Shown here one piece after another: positions 1-7,233 of a DNA stretch of 44,520 nucleotides. Position 1 is the first letter of the stretch, and every line of letters begins with the position of its first letter. The stretch lies in the NCBI GenBank assembly GCA_022819645.1, contig JAJEGU010000052.1:1-44520 (forward strand), given 5' to 3'. The DNA is from Pseudomonadales bacterium (GTDB lineage Bacteria > Pseudomonadota > Gammaproteobacteria > Pseudomonadales > Pseudohongiellaceae). Both the position numbers and the translations under genes were made by a program. The notes under the pieces were generated by a model. It was not told the DNA's origin and did not search any database. It saw only the letters and a program-made list of their open reading frames with translations.

Positions 1-356
1 CGGTCGCGTTCACCCTCTCTCCCGGCAACGCCCACGACGCCCCGGAAGGCCGCGAACTCCTGAACGGCCTGGAAGCGCCCGCCGGCAACCCGGCGATGGT
101 CATGGACCGCGCGTACGAGGACAACGCCACCCGCCAACTGGTACTCGATCTTGGTTTCGTGCCCGTGGTTCCGCCGAAACGCAACCGCAACGACCCGTGG
201 GAATACGATAGGGAGTTGTACAAGAGACGCAACGAGGTCGAACGGCTGTTTCGGCGTCTGAAGGGCTTCCGCCGAATTTTTTCGCGCTTCGAGAAACTCG
301 ATGTCGTCTTCCTTGGATTCATCGTCTTCGTGCTTATAGTCGAGTCACTGCGATAG
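1..356 (+). CDS. IS5-family transposase, C-terminal part (cut by window start)
   Basis: The frame is open from base 3 to the TAG at 354-356, so the gene begins outside the window. The visible 117 residues look like the end of a DDE transposase of the IS5 family. MDRAYED (encoded near 102-122) fits the second catalytic Asp region, and RNEVERLFRRLKGF (near 226-267) fits the conserved region holding the catalytic Glu and the basic residues behind it. The hydrophobic tail ending VESLR is usual for the group. The enzyme would cut and paste its own element. A likely right end of the element follows directly. The N-terminal part is not visible, so it is unknown whether the copy is intact. Family assignment is by motif recognition only. 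Confidence 0.85.
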   Translation, partial: VAFTLSPGNAHDAPEGRELLNGLEAPAGNPAMVMDRAYEDNATRQLVLDLGFVPVVPPKRNRNDPWEYDRELYKRRNEVERLFRRLKGFRRIFSRFEKLDVVFLGFIVFVLIVESLR

Positions 357-372
357 TGTTAACACGCCCTAG
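357..372 (+). repeat. Probable right end of the IS element with target duplication
   Basis: Immediately after the transposase stop comes GTTAACACGCC (358-368) followed by CTAG (369-372). IS5-group elements duplicate YTAR targets, and CTAG fits that pattern. The left end lies outside the window, so the terminal repeat cannot be confirmed here. Confidence 0.45.
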
Positions 373-391
373 TCAACAAATTTGTGCGAAT

Positions 392-530
392 CACGGAACT
401 TTTGGCGAGTATTCCCTTTGTGGATGCGGCCTTGGAACTATTTTCGCCAAAAACTTGCCATGGGCCGGGAAACCTGTCTAGGCTATGCCATGAAGTAGAT
501 GGGACAGGAGGAATCCGGCATGAACGCGAT
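392..530 (+). repeat. Left arm of long inverted duplication flanking the TonB receptor
   Basis: This upstream region matches, in inverted orientation, the region 4988-5127 before the second small coiled-coil gene. Shared blocks include CACGGAAC/TACGGAAC, GCCAAAAACTTGCCA, GGGCCGGGAAACCTGTCTAG, GCTATG and GAAGTAGATGGGAC, ending at the shared Shine-Dalgarno GGAGGA and start codon. Similarity is high next to the start codon and fades upstream. The coding 3' ends also match, so the two loci are an inverted gene duplication on either side of the receptor gene. Confidence 0.8.
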
Positions 531-1044
531 CATTACGGCATTGGCCGACCAGGGCCTCACTTTAGGCGCAATCTTGCTGCTGGCAATCTATCTACAGGGA
601 AGAATATACGGACTCGGCACAAGCCTGCGCAGGGAAATGTCTGGCATGAAGAACGAATTGCACAAGGAGATGTCCGGCGTGAAGGACGAGTTGCACAAGG
701 AGATGTCCGGCATGAAGGGCGAGTTGCACAAGGAGATGTCCGGCATGAAGGACGAGTTGCGCAGGGAAATCTCCGGCATGAAGGATGAGTTGCGCAAGGA
801 AATGTCCGGCATGAAAGACGAATTGCGCAAGGAAATGTTCGGCATGACAGACGAGCTGCGCAAGGAGATGTCAGGTATGAAAGGCGAGTTGCGCAAGGAC
901 CTTTCAGACACGAAGGATGAATTGAGAAAGGAAATGGGGGCCCAGGGCGAACGGCTTGCGCGAATCGAGGGCTTGCTCACGCGCGGCGCAACCTACGATG
1001 CGGTAGCTGAGCCGCCGCCAACAGGTGAATCCAATGCGGAATGA
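520..1044 (+). CDS. Membrane-anchored hendecad-repeat coiled-coil protein
   Basis: The ATG at 520 is chosen over one at 499 because AGGAGG (506-511) sits 8 bases before it. The 174-residue product begins with a single hydrophobic segment (about residues 10-27), then a charged stretch of nine 11-residue repeats of the form EMSGMKDELRK (residues 39-137). It ends with GERLARIEGLLTRGA and a short acidic tail. An 11-residue period predicts a right-handed or straight coiled-coil rod on an N-terminal membrane anchor. A shorter paralogue with two repeats lies at 4708-4998 on the other strand and shares the upstream region, the anchor layout and the C-terminal segment. I do not recognise a functional family. 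Placement beside a TonB receptor may be chance. A role in surface or membrane organisation is only a guess. Confidence 0.75.
   Translation: MNAIITALADQGLTLGAILLLAIYLQGRIYGLGTSLRREMSGMKNELHKEMSGVKDELHKEMSGMKGELHKEMSGMKDELRREISGMKDELRKEMSGMKDELRKEMFGMTDELRKEMSGMKGELRKDLSDTKDELRKEMGAQGERLARIEGLLTRGATYDAVAEPPPTGESNAE
634..930 (+). repeat. Nine tandem 33-bp coding repeats
   Basis: Units start with GAAATGTCC or a close variant and encode EMSGMKDELRK-like hendecads. All are in frame. Central units differ by one or a few bases; the last unit (DLSDTKDELRK) is the most diverged and is the form found in the paralogue. Such arrays can change copy number by slippage or unequal recombination. Confidence 0.9.
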
Positions 1045-1188
1045 ATAGGCGGGTTGCGAGCCGATCAGCGGTAGCGCGACATTGTTACCAAGTGTAGCAC
1101 TCGTGGCAATCTGGACGTGGAATCGACTCGTTCCAATGCCGGAGGAACCGTCCAGGCAAGCTAATTTCACCTGAATCGCCAAATCTGT

Positions 1189-1218
1189 TTGACACTTCCG
1201 ATTTACTGCTTTTAGTAT
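1189..1218 (+). promoter_or_regulatory. Candidate sigma70 promoter for the TonB receptor, with long leader
   Basis: TTGACA (1189-1194) and TAGTAT (1213-1218) are separated by 18 bases. Transcription would begin near 1225 and give a leader of about 260 bases before the receptor start at 1485. The rest of the 1045-1484 gap has no open gene I can support. I see no recognisable riboswitch core in the leader. Confidence 0.5.
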
Positions 1219-1484
1219 CGGGCGACGCGGAAGTCTCCGGCGTGGAGGTTCGTATGTCCGGAAGGTCTGGTCAGGCTCGGTCGGCTGTGGAACAGTCCGG
1301 CCTGACAGGGAAAGTCACTGAAAACAGAGCCTTGATCTTCGAGTACGTACTGGTTTTGTCATGCAGCCTGGCCCGGACGTCGGCGGAAAAATCGCCCTGC
1401 GGGGGATTGCCGCATAACTGATCGGAACGGCATTCCGTGCCGCTTTCGCTCATAAAACAGTCGAATTTTCGATGGAGAGATACT

Positions 1485-4472
1485 ATGCAGTTCAAGATTC
1501 CACACAAGCGAAGCCTGCTTTGCGCGGCCGTCTCGCTGTCGCTCTTGCCGGTTGCGGGCACGAGCCTTGCGCAGGATGAAGCCACGGTAGAGGAGGTTAT
1601 CGTAACGGGCTCCTATATCCGGCGCTCGGAAGGCTTCAATCAGGCGTCTTCGGTAGTTCAGCTTACCGCGGAGGATCTGGAAGCCGAAGGCACCCTGAAC
1701 CTCGGTGAGGTGGTGTCGCAACTCACGTTCGTGAACGGCGACGCTTCCCAGATCACCAACACGATCCAGGGGCAGGATTCCAGATCCACCGCTGTCGACC
1801 TGCGCGGCCTCGGACAGAGATCTACCTTGACTTTGCTCGACGGCAAGCGCCTCGTGAACGAGAACATTCTCACCATGATTCCCACGATCGCCATTCAGCG
1901 AATGGATATCGTGGCGGATGGAAACGCGGCCCTGTACGGTAACGAGGCGGTGTCGGGAGTTGTCAATTTCATCCCCTACACCTCTTATGACGGGTTCAGG
2001 GTCGAAACATTCGCCGAAGGCGATACCCGCGGCGACTACGACGAGCATTCGGTGCAGTTCCTCTGGGGCGGCGACCTCGGCGGCGTCGACATGGTGTTGG
2101 CCGGACAGTTTCACCAGAACAGCCGGCTCGCCTGGAACGAACGTAGCCTGCTGGCCAATTCCGGCCTGGTGATTTCGTCAAACGCCCCGGGTAACTGGTT
2201 TGTCCCAAATCGCGACGAGGATGGCAACTATACGGGTAGTCGCGGGCGGGCGGCCGATCCCAGTTGTACTCCGGGTGACCAAAGAACCGACTATACGTCT
2301 GGCGTGGCTTCCAATGCCTTTGGAATGAGAGATCCTAGAAGTGGGAGTTGCTTCTTCGATTTCGGCGACCAGCGCAGCGCGCGCGAGCCGCTTGAGAAAA
2401 CGCAGTTGTTCACAAATCTCTCCTACGACGTCAACGACGATCTGACGCTTTCCTTCCAGGGCTACCACACTCGCCTGGCCGAGCGGACTTACACTTCGAC
2501 GTCCAATCCGGGCAACTCCCGCATCGGCGAATTGCCGGCGGTTCGCGGCGAAATGCCGGGCAACCCGTTCAGAGCTTGTGCTGGCGGCAGGTTTGATCGC
2601 TTCAATCCCTTCGTCTGCTCCGACCCGGCCGATAATCTGTTCGGTGTCGACTACAACGGTGACGGTCTCCCGGACCGCGGTTCCGCTGACGTGAACAATG
2701 ACGGACTGATGGACGCAATCGTGCATCCGAACGGCTGGATTCCCCTGTATGAAGATGTGGTGGCGCGAACCTTGCGCCCCATCAACAAGACGCATACACG
2801 GTCCCACGGCCATTCGCCGGACGCAGCCAACCTGTCCGACAATATCGATCATGTCAGCCGCTACTCGTTCGAAGCGGATTTCACGGTTCCCTTCCTGGAA
2901 GGCTGGCAGGGCTCCGCGGCTTATACCCACGGCTATCGCGAATTGCAGTTCATGTCGAACCAGAACTACGACATCACGGCGATGATCCAGGGTCTGAAAT
3001 GCGATATCGTGTATGAGCGCAGCGCCTGTTACAGTCCCTTCCTGATCGTGAACCCCGAGGACAACAACTCGGTTCACGTGATGAACGCGGTCGCGGGACG
3101 CAGCATTGAAGTCATCGAAGACAAGCTGACCACGGTGGACATCGTTCTCAACGGCGAGGTTCCCCTGGGAGGTTTCGAGTTGCCGGGTGGACCGATCGGC
3201 GCGGCCGTCGGCTACCAGTTCCGCGACGACAAGTACCTCAACATTCCTTCGGAAGAGGAACTTGCCGGCGTTACCTGGATCGGCAGCTCGAACAGGGAGA
3301 GGGCCAGCAGCGGCTCGCGAAACATCGACGCGTATTTCGCCGAGTTCGCCCTGCCGGTGCTCGACAATCTGGAAGTGGAACTGGCGGTGCGTCACGAGTC
3401 GTTCAGCACCGGGCAGACCGCTACGACCCCCGAGTATGGCGTGACATTCGCACCGCTCGACTGGCTCACCTTGCGCGCCACCGCGGGCGAGGCCTTCATT
3501 GCGCCGACGCTGGAGCAATTGCTGAATCCGGTCACTTGCGGACTGGGTACGGTGAGCGACCCGTTCAGCACTTTCGAAGCCTGGACCACGACCTGTGGCG
3601 GCGGTAATCCGAATCTGGATAACGAGACTTCCGATTCCAAGCAGTTCGGTTTCGATATCGCGTTTGACGATTTCGATTTCAGCGCGACGTGGGTGCAGAT
3701 TGACTTCCAGAACCGGATCGTCGGCAAGAACGCCCAGGATATCCTCAACGAGGAGTTCGCGGTCTTCCAGGAGGCGACCGGATTTTCCGGCGACGACAAG
3801 CCTTCGCTTGACCAGTTGCAGGCGTGGGTGAACGATCCCCGCTCCAACAAGCAAATCATCCGTTCCCGGGGCGATGTTGCCACGATTCTGGAGATTTGCT
3901 GCCGCGGATCGATCAACGCGGAATTCGTGAAGGTGACCGCGATGGACTTCGACGCCAATTATACATTCGGCTTCGACAACATCGGTGACTTCCGCCTCGG
4001 ACTGCAAGCCACGTACGTTCAGGAATTCCTGGTGCAAAGCGATCCGGAATCCGCCCCGCGCGACGTGGCTGGTGGTTACAACTGGGGTACCGGCGCGGCG
4101 CCTGAATTGCCGCACTGGAAAGCGAATCTGCGCATGGGCTGGACCAATGGCAACCACTCCGTGGTTTCAACTGTCCACTACATCGACGACCTGCCTTACG
4201 ACGGTCCGGCTTACTCGCACATGGACCGTTTCAGCGGGTTCTATCGACCTGGCGGAATCTTCGAGACCGGCATCTATGCCTGGACCGATATGGATCTGGC
4301 GTATACCTATCGCGGCCTTGCGTTGTTCGACGGCGAGATGGCCATGACCATCGGTTCGCGCAACGTCTTCGACCGCGAACCCCAGCGCTCTCCGGAGTTC
4401 ATGGGTGTAGTCGGTGGCTTGCAGGATGTCATGGGCCGCATTCTCTATGCACGAGTAGTTTACGATTTCTGA
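1485..4472 (+). CDS. TonB-dependent outer-membrane receptor
   Basis: A 995-residue outer-membrane transporter. The ATG at 1485 is preferred because GGAGAG (1474-1479) precedes it and it gives a clean signal peptide (KRSLLCAAVSLSLLPVAG, cleavage near SLAQ). Next comes the TonB-box-like segment VEEVIVTGSYIRR, a plug domain (about residues 35-160, with LRGLGQRSTLTLLDGKRLV) and a long beta-barrel region ending in an aromatic residue (RVVYDF), as outer-membrane barrels do. Length and plug sequence match the large receptors of marine gammaproteobacteria. These import siderophores, oligosaccharides or other bulky ligands using TonB-ExbBD energy. The substrate cannot be read from sequence. No transporter or catabolic partner genes are adjacent. 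A strong terminator follows, so it is probably monocistronic. Two related coiled-coil genes flank it in inverted orientation. Confidence 0.93.
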   Translation: MQFKIPHKRSLLCAAVSLSLLPVAGTSLAQDEATVEEVIVTGSYIRRSEGFNQASSVVQLTAEDLEAEGTLNLGEVVSQLTFVNGDASQITNTIQGQDSRSTAVDLRGLGQRSTLTLLDGKRLVNENILTMIPTIAIQRMDIVADGNAALYGNEAVSGVVNFIPYTSYDGFRVETFAEGDTRGDYDEHSVQFLWGGDLGGVDMVLAGQFHQNSRLAWNERSLLANSGLVISSNAPGNWFVPNRDEDGNYTGSRGRAADPSCTPGDQRTDYTSGVASNAFGMRDPRSGSCFFDFGDQRSAREPLEKTQLFTNLSYDVNDDLTLSFQGYHTRLAERTYTSTSNPGNSRIGELPAVRGEMPGNPFRACAGGRFDRFNPFVCSDPADNLFGVDYNGDGLPDRGSADVNNDGLMDAIVHPNGWIPLYEDVVARTLRPINKTHTRSHGHSPDAANLSDNIDHVSRYSFEADFTVPFLEGWQGSAAYTHGYRELQFMSNQNYDITAMIQGLKCDIVYERSACYSPFLIVNPEDNNSVHVMNAVAGRSIEVIEDKLTTVDIVLNGEVPLGGFELPGGPIGAAVGYQFRDDKYLNIPSEEELAGVTWIGSSNRERASSGSRNIDAYFAEFALPVLDNLEVELAVRHESFSTGQTATTPEYGVTFAPLDWLTLRATAGEAFIAPTLEQLLNPVTCGLGTVSDPFSTFEAWTTTCGGGNPNLDNETSDSKQFGFDIAFDDFDFSATWVQIDFQNRIVGKNAQDILNEEFAVFQEATGFSGDDKPSLDQLQAWVNDPRSNKQIIRSRGDVATILEICCRGSINAEFVKVTAMDFDANYTFGFDNIGDFRLGLQATYVQEFLVQSDPESAPRDVAGGYNWGTGAAPELPHWKANLRMGWTNGNHSVVSTVHYIDDLPYDGPAYSHMDRFSGFYRPGGIFETGIYAWTDMDLAYTYRGLALFDGEMAMTIGSRNVFDREPQRSPEFMGVVGGLQDVMGRILYARVVYDF

Positions 4473-4491
4473 CCCGGAGATCGCCCCAACC

Positions 4492-4520
4492 AAAAAGGGC
4501 TCCCTCGGGAGCCCTTTTTA
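4492..4520 (+). terminator. Rho-independent terminator after the TonB receptor
   Basis: GGGCTCC and GGAGCCC form a perfect stem around a CTCG loop, flanked by A5 on the left and T5 on the right, 20 bases after the receptor stop. The A/T symmetry means it could also stop transcription from the opposite strand. Confidence 0.92.
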
Positions 4521-4707
4521 TTGCGCGAATTTCGCCATAGCCCACAACAGCCTTGGCGTGACTTTTCAGAAGGCAGGCCGGATTGACGAGGCGGCGGCGA
4601 GTTACCGCCCCTGCGGACATTTTCTGAAACTGCACTCGGAACGTACTGCCCTGGCAAGCTCGCACCGGGTACTGGCCTGGATGCACTTCCCGTTTCCGCC
4701 CCCCTGA

Positions 4708-4998
4708 TTACCCAGGCCCGCTCCCGACCGGCGGCTCGGCAACCGCATCGTAGACTGCGCCACGTGTGAGCAGGCCCTCGATTCTCGCAAGCCGTTCGCC
4801 CTGGGTCCCCATGTCCTTGCGCAATTCGTTCTTCGTGTCGGAGATTTCCTTACACAGGTCGTCCTTCACATCGGAGATTTCCTTGCGCAGTGAAGTCATG
4901 TCCCTGTGCCAGCGGGTCTGGAACCAGGTAAACCACAACAACAACACTACCAGCACTGCCAGGTTCTCGGAAAACGACGTCAACAGTGTATTCAGCAT
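4708..4998 (-). CDS. Short paralogue of the hendecad coiled-coil membrane protein
   Basis: A 96-residue protein. The start at 4998 (MLNTLLTSF) follows a GGGAGGAG Shine-Dalgarno and is favoured over an ATG at 5019. It has one N-terminal hydrophobic segment (about residues 10-22, LAVLVVLLLWFTWF), two clear 11-residue units (EISDVKDDLCK, EISDTKNELRK) and then GTQGERLARIEGLLTRGA, nearly identical to the C-terminus of the protein at 520-1044. The upstream regions are also alike. It is therefore a duplicated copy with far fewer repeats, oriented towards the TonB gene from the other side. Family and function are not recognised. Confidence 0.75.
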   Translation of the reverse strand: MLNTLLTSFSENLAVLVVLLLWFTWFQTRWHRDMTSLRKEISDVKDDLCKEISDTKNELRKDMGTQGERLARIEGLLTRGAVYDAVAEPPVGSGPG

Positions 4999-5127
4999 GC
5001 CGGGCTCCTCCCGTCCCATCTACTTCATAGCATAGCCTAGACAGGTTTCCCGGCCCTTGGCAAGTTTTTGGCAAAAATAGTTTCGGGGTCGGAATCCGCA
5101 CGGAAATTCTCGTCAAGAAGTTCCGTA
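4988..5127 (-). repeat. Right arm of long inverted duplication flanking the TonB receptor
   Basis: Reverse-complement counterpart of 392-530. It covers the start region and upstream sequence of the 4708-4998 gene. The best preserved block is about 70 bases next to the start codon. Confidence 0.8.
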
Positions 5128-5134
5128 AGACACC

Positions 5135-5287
5135 AGTAATTCTCATTATGGAGTTGAACGCGCGCTCTTTGGTCATCCTGCGCGCAGTCGCAGGACCTCG
5201 TTGCGTGGCCACTGCAAGAGATTCTGCGATTACGCTTCGCTCCGCGCAGAATGACATGAGAAGTGAAACGCCAAAATGAGAATTGCT
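5135..5287. mobile_element. MITE-like element, copy 1, with nested palindromic insert
   Basis: The ends are 19-bp imperfect terminal repeats: AGTAATTCTCATTATGGAG at 5135-5153 and, inverted, AGCAATTCTCATTTTGGCG at 5269-5287 (16 of 19 match). There is no coding capacity. A shorter relative with the same ends is at 36697-36785. The centre (5172-5255) is a separate palindromic repeat that recurs at 21136-21218. Confidence 0.75.
5172..5255. repeat. GTCATTCTGCGCG palindromic repeat, copy 1
   Basis: 84 bases bounded by GTCATCCTGCGCG and, inverted, GTCATTCTGCGCG, with inner arms GCAGTCGCAGG and GATTCTGCGATT. Its relative at 21136-21218 has the same outer and inner arms. It resembles dispersed REP-type repeats. 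Confidence 0.7.
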
Positions 5288-5395
5288 GGTAAGGCACAAA
5301 TTCGTTTGTCATACCCTTGCCGGAAGTAATATGCTGACAGGAGTCCATTTGCCTGAGGTTGCCTGCAAGCGGCAAGCCGGTTTCGGAGCGTGCCC

Positions 5396-5833
5396 ATGGA
5401 GAACGACAGCGCCATTCGTGAACTCGCCAGCGCCTGTGTCGGACAGACGGGCGCGCCGCTCACCGCTTTGCGGAGAATCATGGCGGCCCATGGGCATATC
5501 GCGGACGGGCATGTCGGCATTGTTGCCGATGTCTTCAATCTGAGCCGGGCGGACGTTCGCGGGATCGTCTCCTTCTATTCCGATTTCAGCACCACGCCCC
5601 GGGGGCGCAGGCATATCCGCATCTGCCAGGCTGAAGCCTGCCAGGCGGTGGGCTGTCGCGGGCTCACCCGGGAAGTTTCCGCAGCGCTTGGCCTCGGGCT
5701 TGGCGAGACCAGTGAGGACCTTGCGGCAAGCCTCGAGGGCGTGTACTGCCTCGGGCTGTGCGCCTCGGGGCCGAGCGCCATGGTCAATGAACGCATCATC
5801 GCCCACGCCACCTGCGAGGATTTGCTGCCATGA
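5396..5833 (+). CDS. fdsG: NAD-linked formate dehydrogenase, gamma subunit (NuoE-like)
   Basis: A 145-residue thioredoxin-fold ferredoxin subunit of the cytoplasmic FdsABG formate dehydrogenase. The ATG at 5396 has GGAG 7 bases upstream; a GTG at 5390 is also in frame. The [2Fe-2S] ligands are visible as C77-x4-C82 and C118-x3-C122, the pattern of NuoE/HoxE/FdsG proteins. The N-terminal helical part (residues 15-65, with FNLSRADVRGIVSFYSDF) is typical. It passes electrons within the FdsB-FdsG diaphorase unit. First gene of fdsG-fdsB-fdsA-fdhD-mobA, overlapping fdsB by 4 bases (ATGA). NuoE itself is excluded because the neighbours are FdsA-type and no other complex I genes are present. Confidence 0.93.
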   Translation: MENDSAIRELASACVGQTGAPLTALRRIMAAHGHIADGHVGIVADVFNLSRADVRGIVSFYSDFSTTPRGRRHIRICQAEACQAVGCRGLTREVSAALGLGLGETSEDLAASLEGVYCLGLCASGPSAMVNERIIAHATCEDLLP

Positions 5834-7233
5834 GCCGCGCGCTGGTGCCCAATGAAACCCTTGCCAACGCCTTGGGCGCCAATGAGTTCGCCCGGGAGCT
5901 TGATGCGAGAGGCCACGAGGTCATTCGCAGCGGCGGCTTCGGGCTCGCCTGGCTGGAGCCCATGCTGGTGATCGACGGACAGGCCTATGGGCCGGTGCGG
6001 GACCTGGACGCGCTGGAAGAAGTCGCCCTTGGGCCGGTGGATGAAATTCCGGCTATCGCCCGCCAGCGACGGATTGTTTTCGACCGCTGCGGCCGGGGCG
6101 ATCCCATGGACTACGACCCGACCTGGCTGCTCGACCAACTCCGCCGCCCGCCCCGGGAGATCATTGCCGAAGTCCGGGTCAGCGGCCTGCGCGGACGTGG
6201 CGGAGCGGGCTTCCCGGCGCATATCAAGTGGCAAACCGTTCACGACACCCCGGCGCCGCAGAAATACATCGTGGTCAATGCCGACGAAGGTGATTCGGGC
6301 ACCTTCGCCGACCGGCTCATCATGGAAGGCGACCCTTTCCGCCTGATCGAAGGCATGCTACTTGCGGGCCATGCCATCGGGGCTGACAAGGGCATCGTCT
6401 ACCTGCGTTCGGAATACCCGCTGGCGGCACGGATATTCGCCCAGGCCATCGCGAAGGCAAGGGAACTCGGGCTGCTGGGGAACTTTGAGATGGAACTCTT
6501 CATTGGCGCCGGGGCCTATATCTGCGGCGAAGAGACCTCGCTGCTGGAGAGCCTGGAAGGCAAGCGCGGCGAAGTCCGAACCAAGCCCCCGGTGCCGGCG
6601 GTTGCCGGCCTGTTCGGACAGCCGACCCTGGTGCACAATGTCATTTCGCTCTGTTCTGTGCCGGGAATACTCAGAATGGGCGGCGCCGCCTATGCTGAAA
6701 TCGGCGTGGGCCCATCCACCGGCAGCATGACATTCCAGCTAGCGGGCAATATCCAGCGCGGCGGGCTGTATGAACTGCCCTTCGGACTCAGTATTCGCGA
6801 ACTGGTGGAAGACTGGGGTGGAGGCACCCGCAGCGGACGTCCTTTCGGCGCGGTGCAAGTGGGCGGCCCACTCGGCGCCTATCTGTTCGAGGAAGACCTC
6901 GATACGCCGCTCACCTACGAAGCCACGGCGAAACTCGGCGCTGGCATCGGCCACGGCGGGCTGGTAGTGTTTGACGACACTGTGGACCGGCTGCAACAGG
7001 CCCATTTCGCATTCGCTTTTTGCGCCCATGAATCCTGCGGGAAATGCACGCCCTGCCGTATCGGCGCCGTGCGCGGCAAGGAAACTGTGGAAGCACTGGC
7101 TGCGGGGGAGTACACTGAAGACAAGATTGCTGTCATTGCGGAACTTTGCGATGTGATGGAAGAGGCCAGTCTGTGCCAGATGGGAGGCATGACCCCCATT
7201 CCGGTGCGTAGCGCCCTGGGTATCGGCAAATGA
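5830..7233 (+). CDS. fdsB: NAD-linked formate dehydrogenase, beta subunit (FMN/NADH module)
   Basis: A 467-residue homologue of NuoF/HoxF. It binds NAD and FMN and carries one [4Fe-4S] cluster; electrons from formate reach NAD+ here. GRGGAGFP (residues 122-129) is the glycine-rich nucleotide-binding loop. ICGEETSLLESLEG is the conserved NuoF segment, and ESCGKCTPCRIG holds cluster ligands C403, C406 and C409, with a fourth Cys near EASLCQMGG. The N-terminal extension before the NuoF core (about 110 residues) is expected for FdsB. Start and stop overlap the neighbours by 4 bases each, implying translational coupling. Confidence 0.95.
   Translation: MSRALVPNETLANALGANEFARELDARGHEVIRSGGFGLAWLEPMLVIDGQAYGPVRDLDALEEVALGPVDEIPAIARQRRIVFDRCGRGDPMDYDPTWLLDQLRRPPREIIAEVRVSGLRGRGGAGFPAHIKWQTVHDTPAPQKYIVVNADEGDSGTFADRLIMEGDPFRLIEGMLLAGHAIGADKGIVYLRSEYPLAARIFAQAIAKARELGLLGNFEMELFIGAGAYICGEETSLLESLEGKRGEVRTKPPVPAVAGLFGQPTLVHNVISLCSVPGILRMGGAAYAEIGVGPSTGSMTFQLAGNIQRGGLYELPFGLSIRELVEDWGGGTRSGRPFGAVQVGGPLGAYLFEEDLDTPLTYEATAKLGAGIGHGGLVVFDDTVDRLQQAHFAFAFCAHESCGKCTPCRIGAVRGKETVEALAAGEYTEDKIAVIAELCDVMEEASLCQMGGMTPIPVRSALGIGK

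Noticed and set aside
384..788. Open frame with VAQGDVRHEGR repeats, overlapping the coiled-coil gene
   Set aside because: It is the second frame of the 33-bp repeats; the frame at 520-1044 has the ribosome binding site, a membrane anchor and a conserved paralogue.
634..930. CRISPR-like array
   Set aside because: The repeats are contiguous, in frame and coding, with no unique spacers.
1219..1484. Cobalamin or other riboswitch before the TonB receptor
   Set aside because: No conserved riboswitch core could be recognised.
2178..4157. 659-residue open frame opposite the TonB receptor
   Set aside because: Antisense shadow of a GC-rich gene; no ribosome binding site, no recognisable family.
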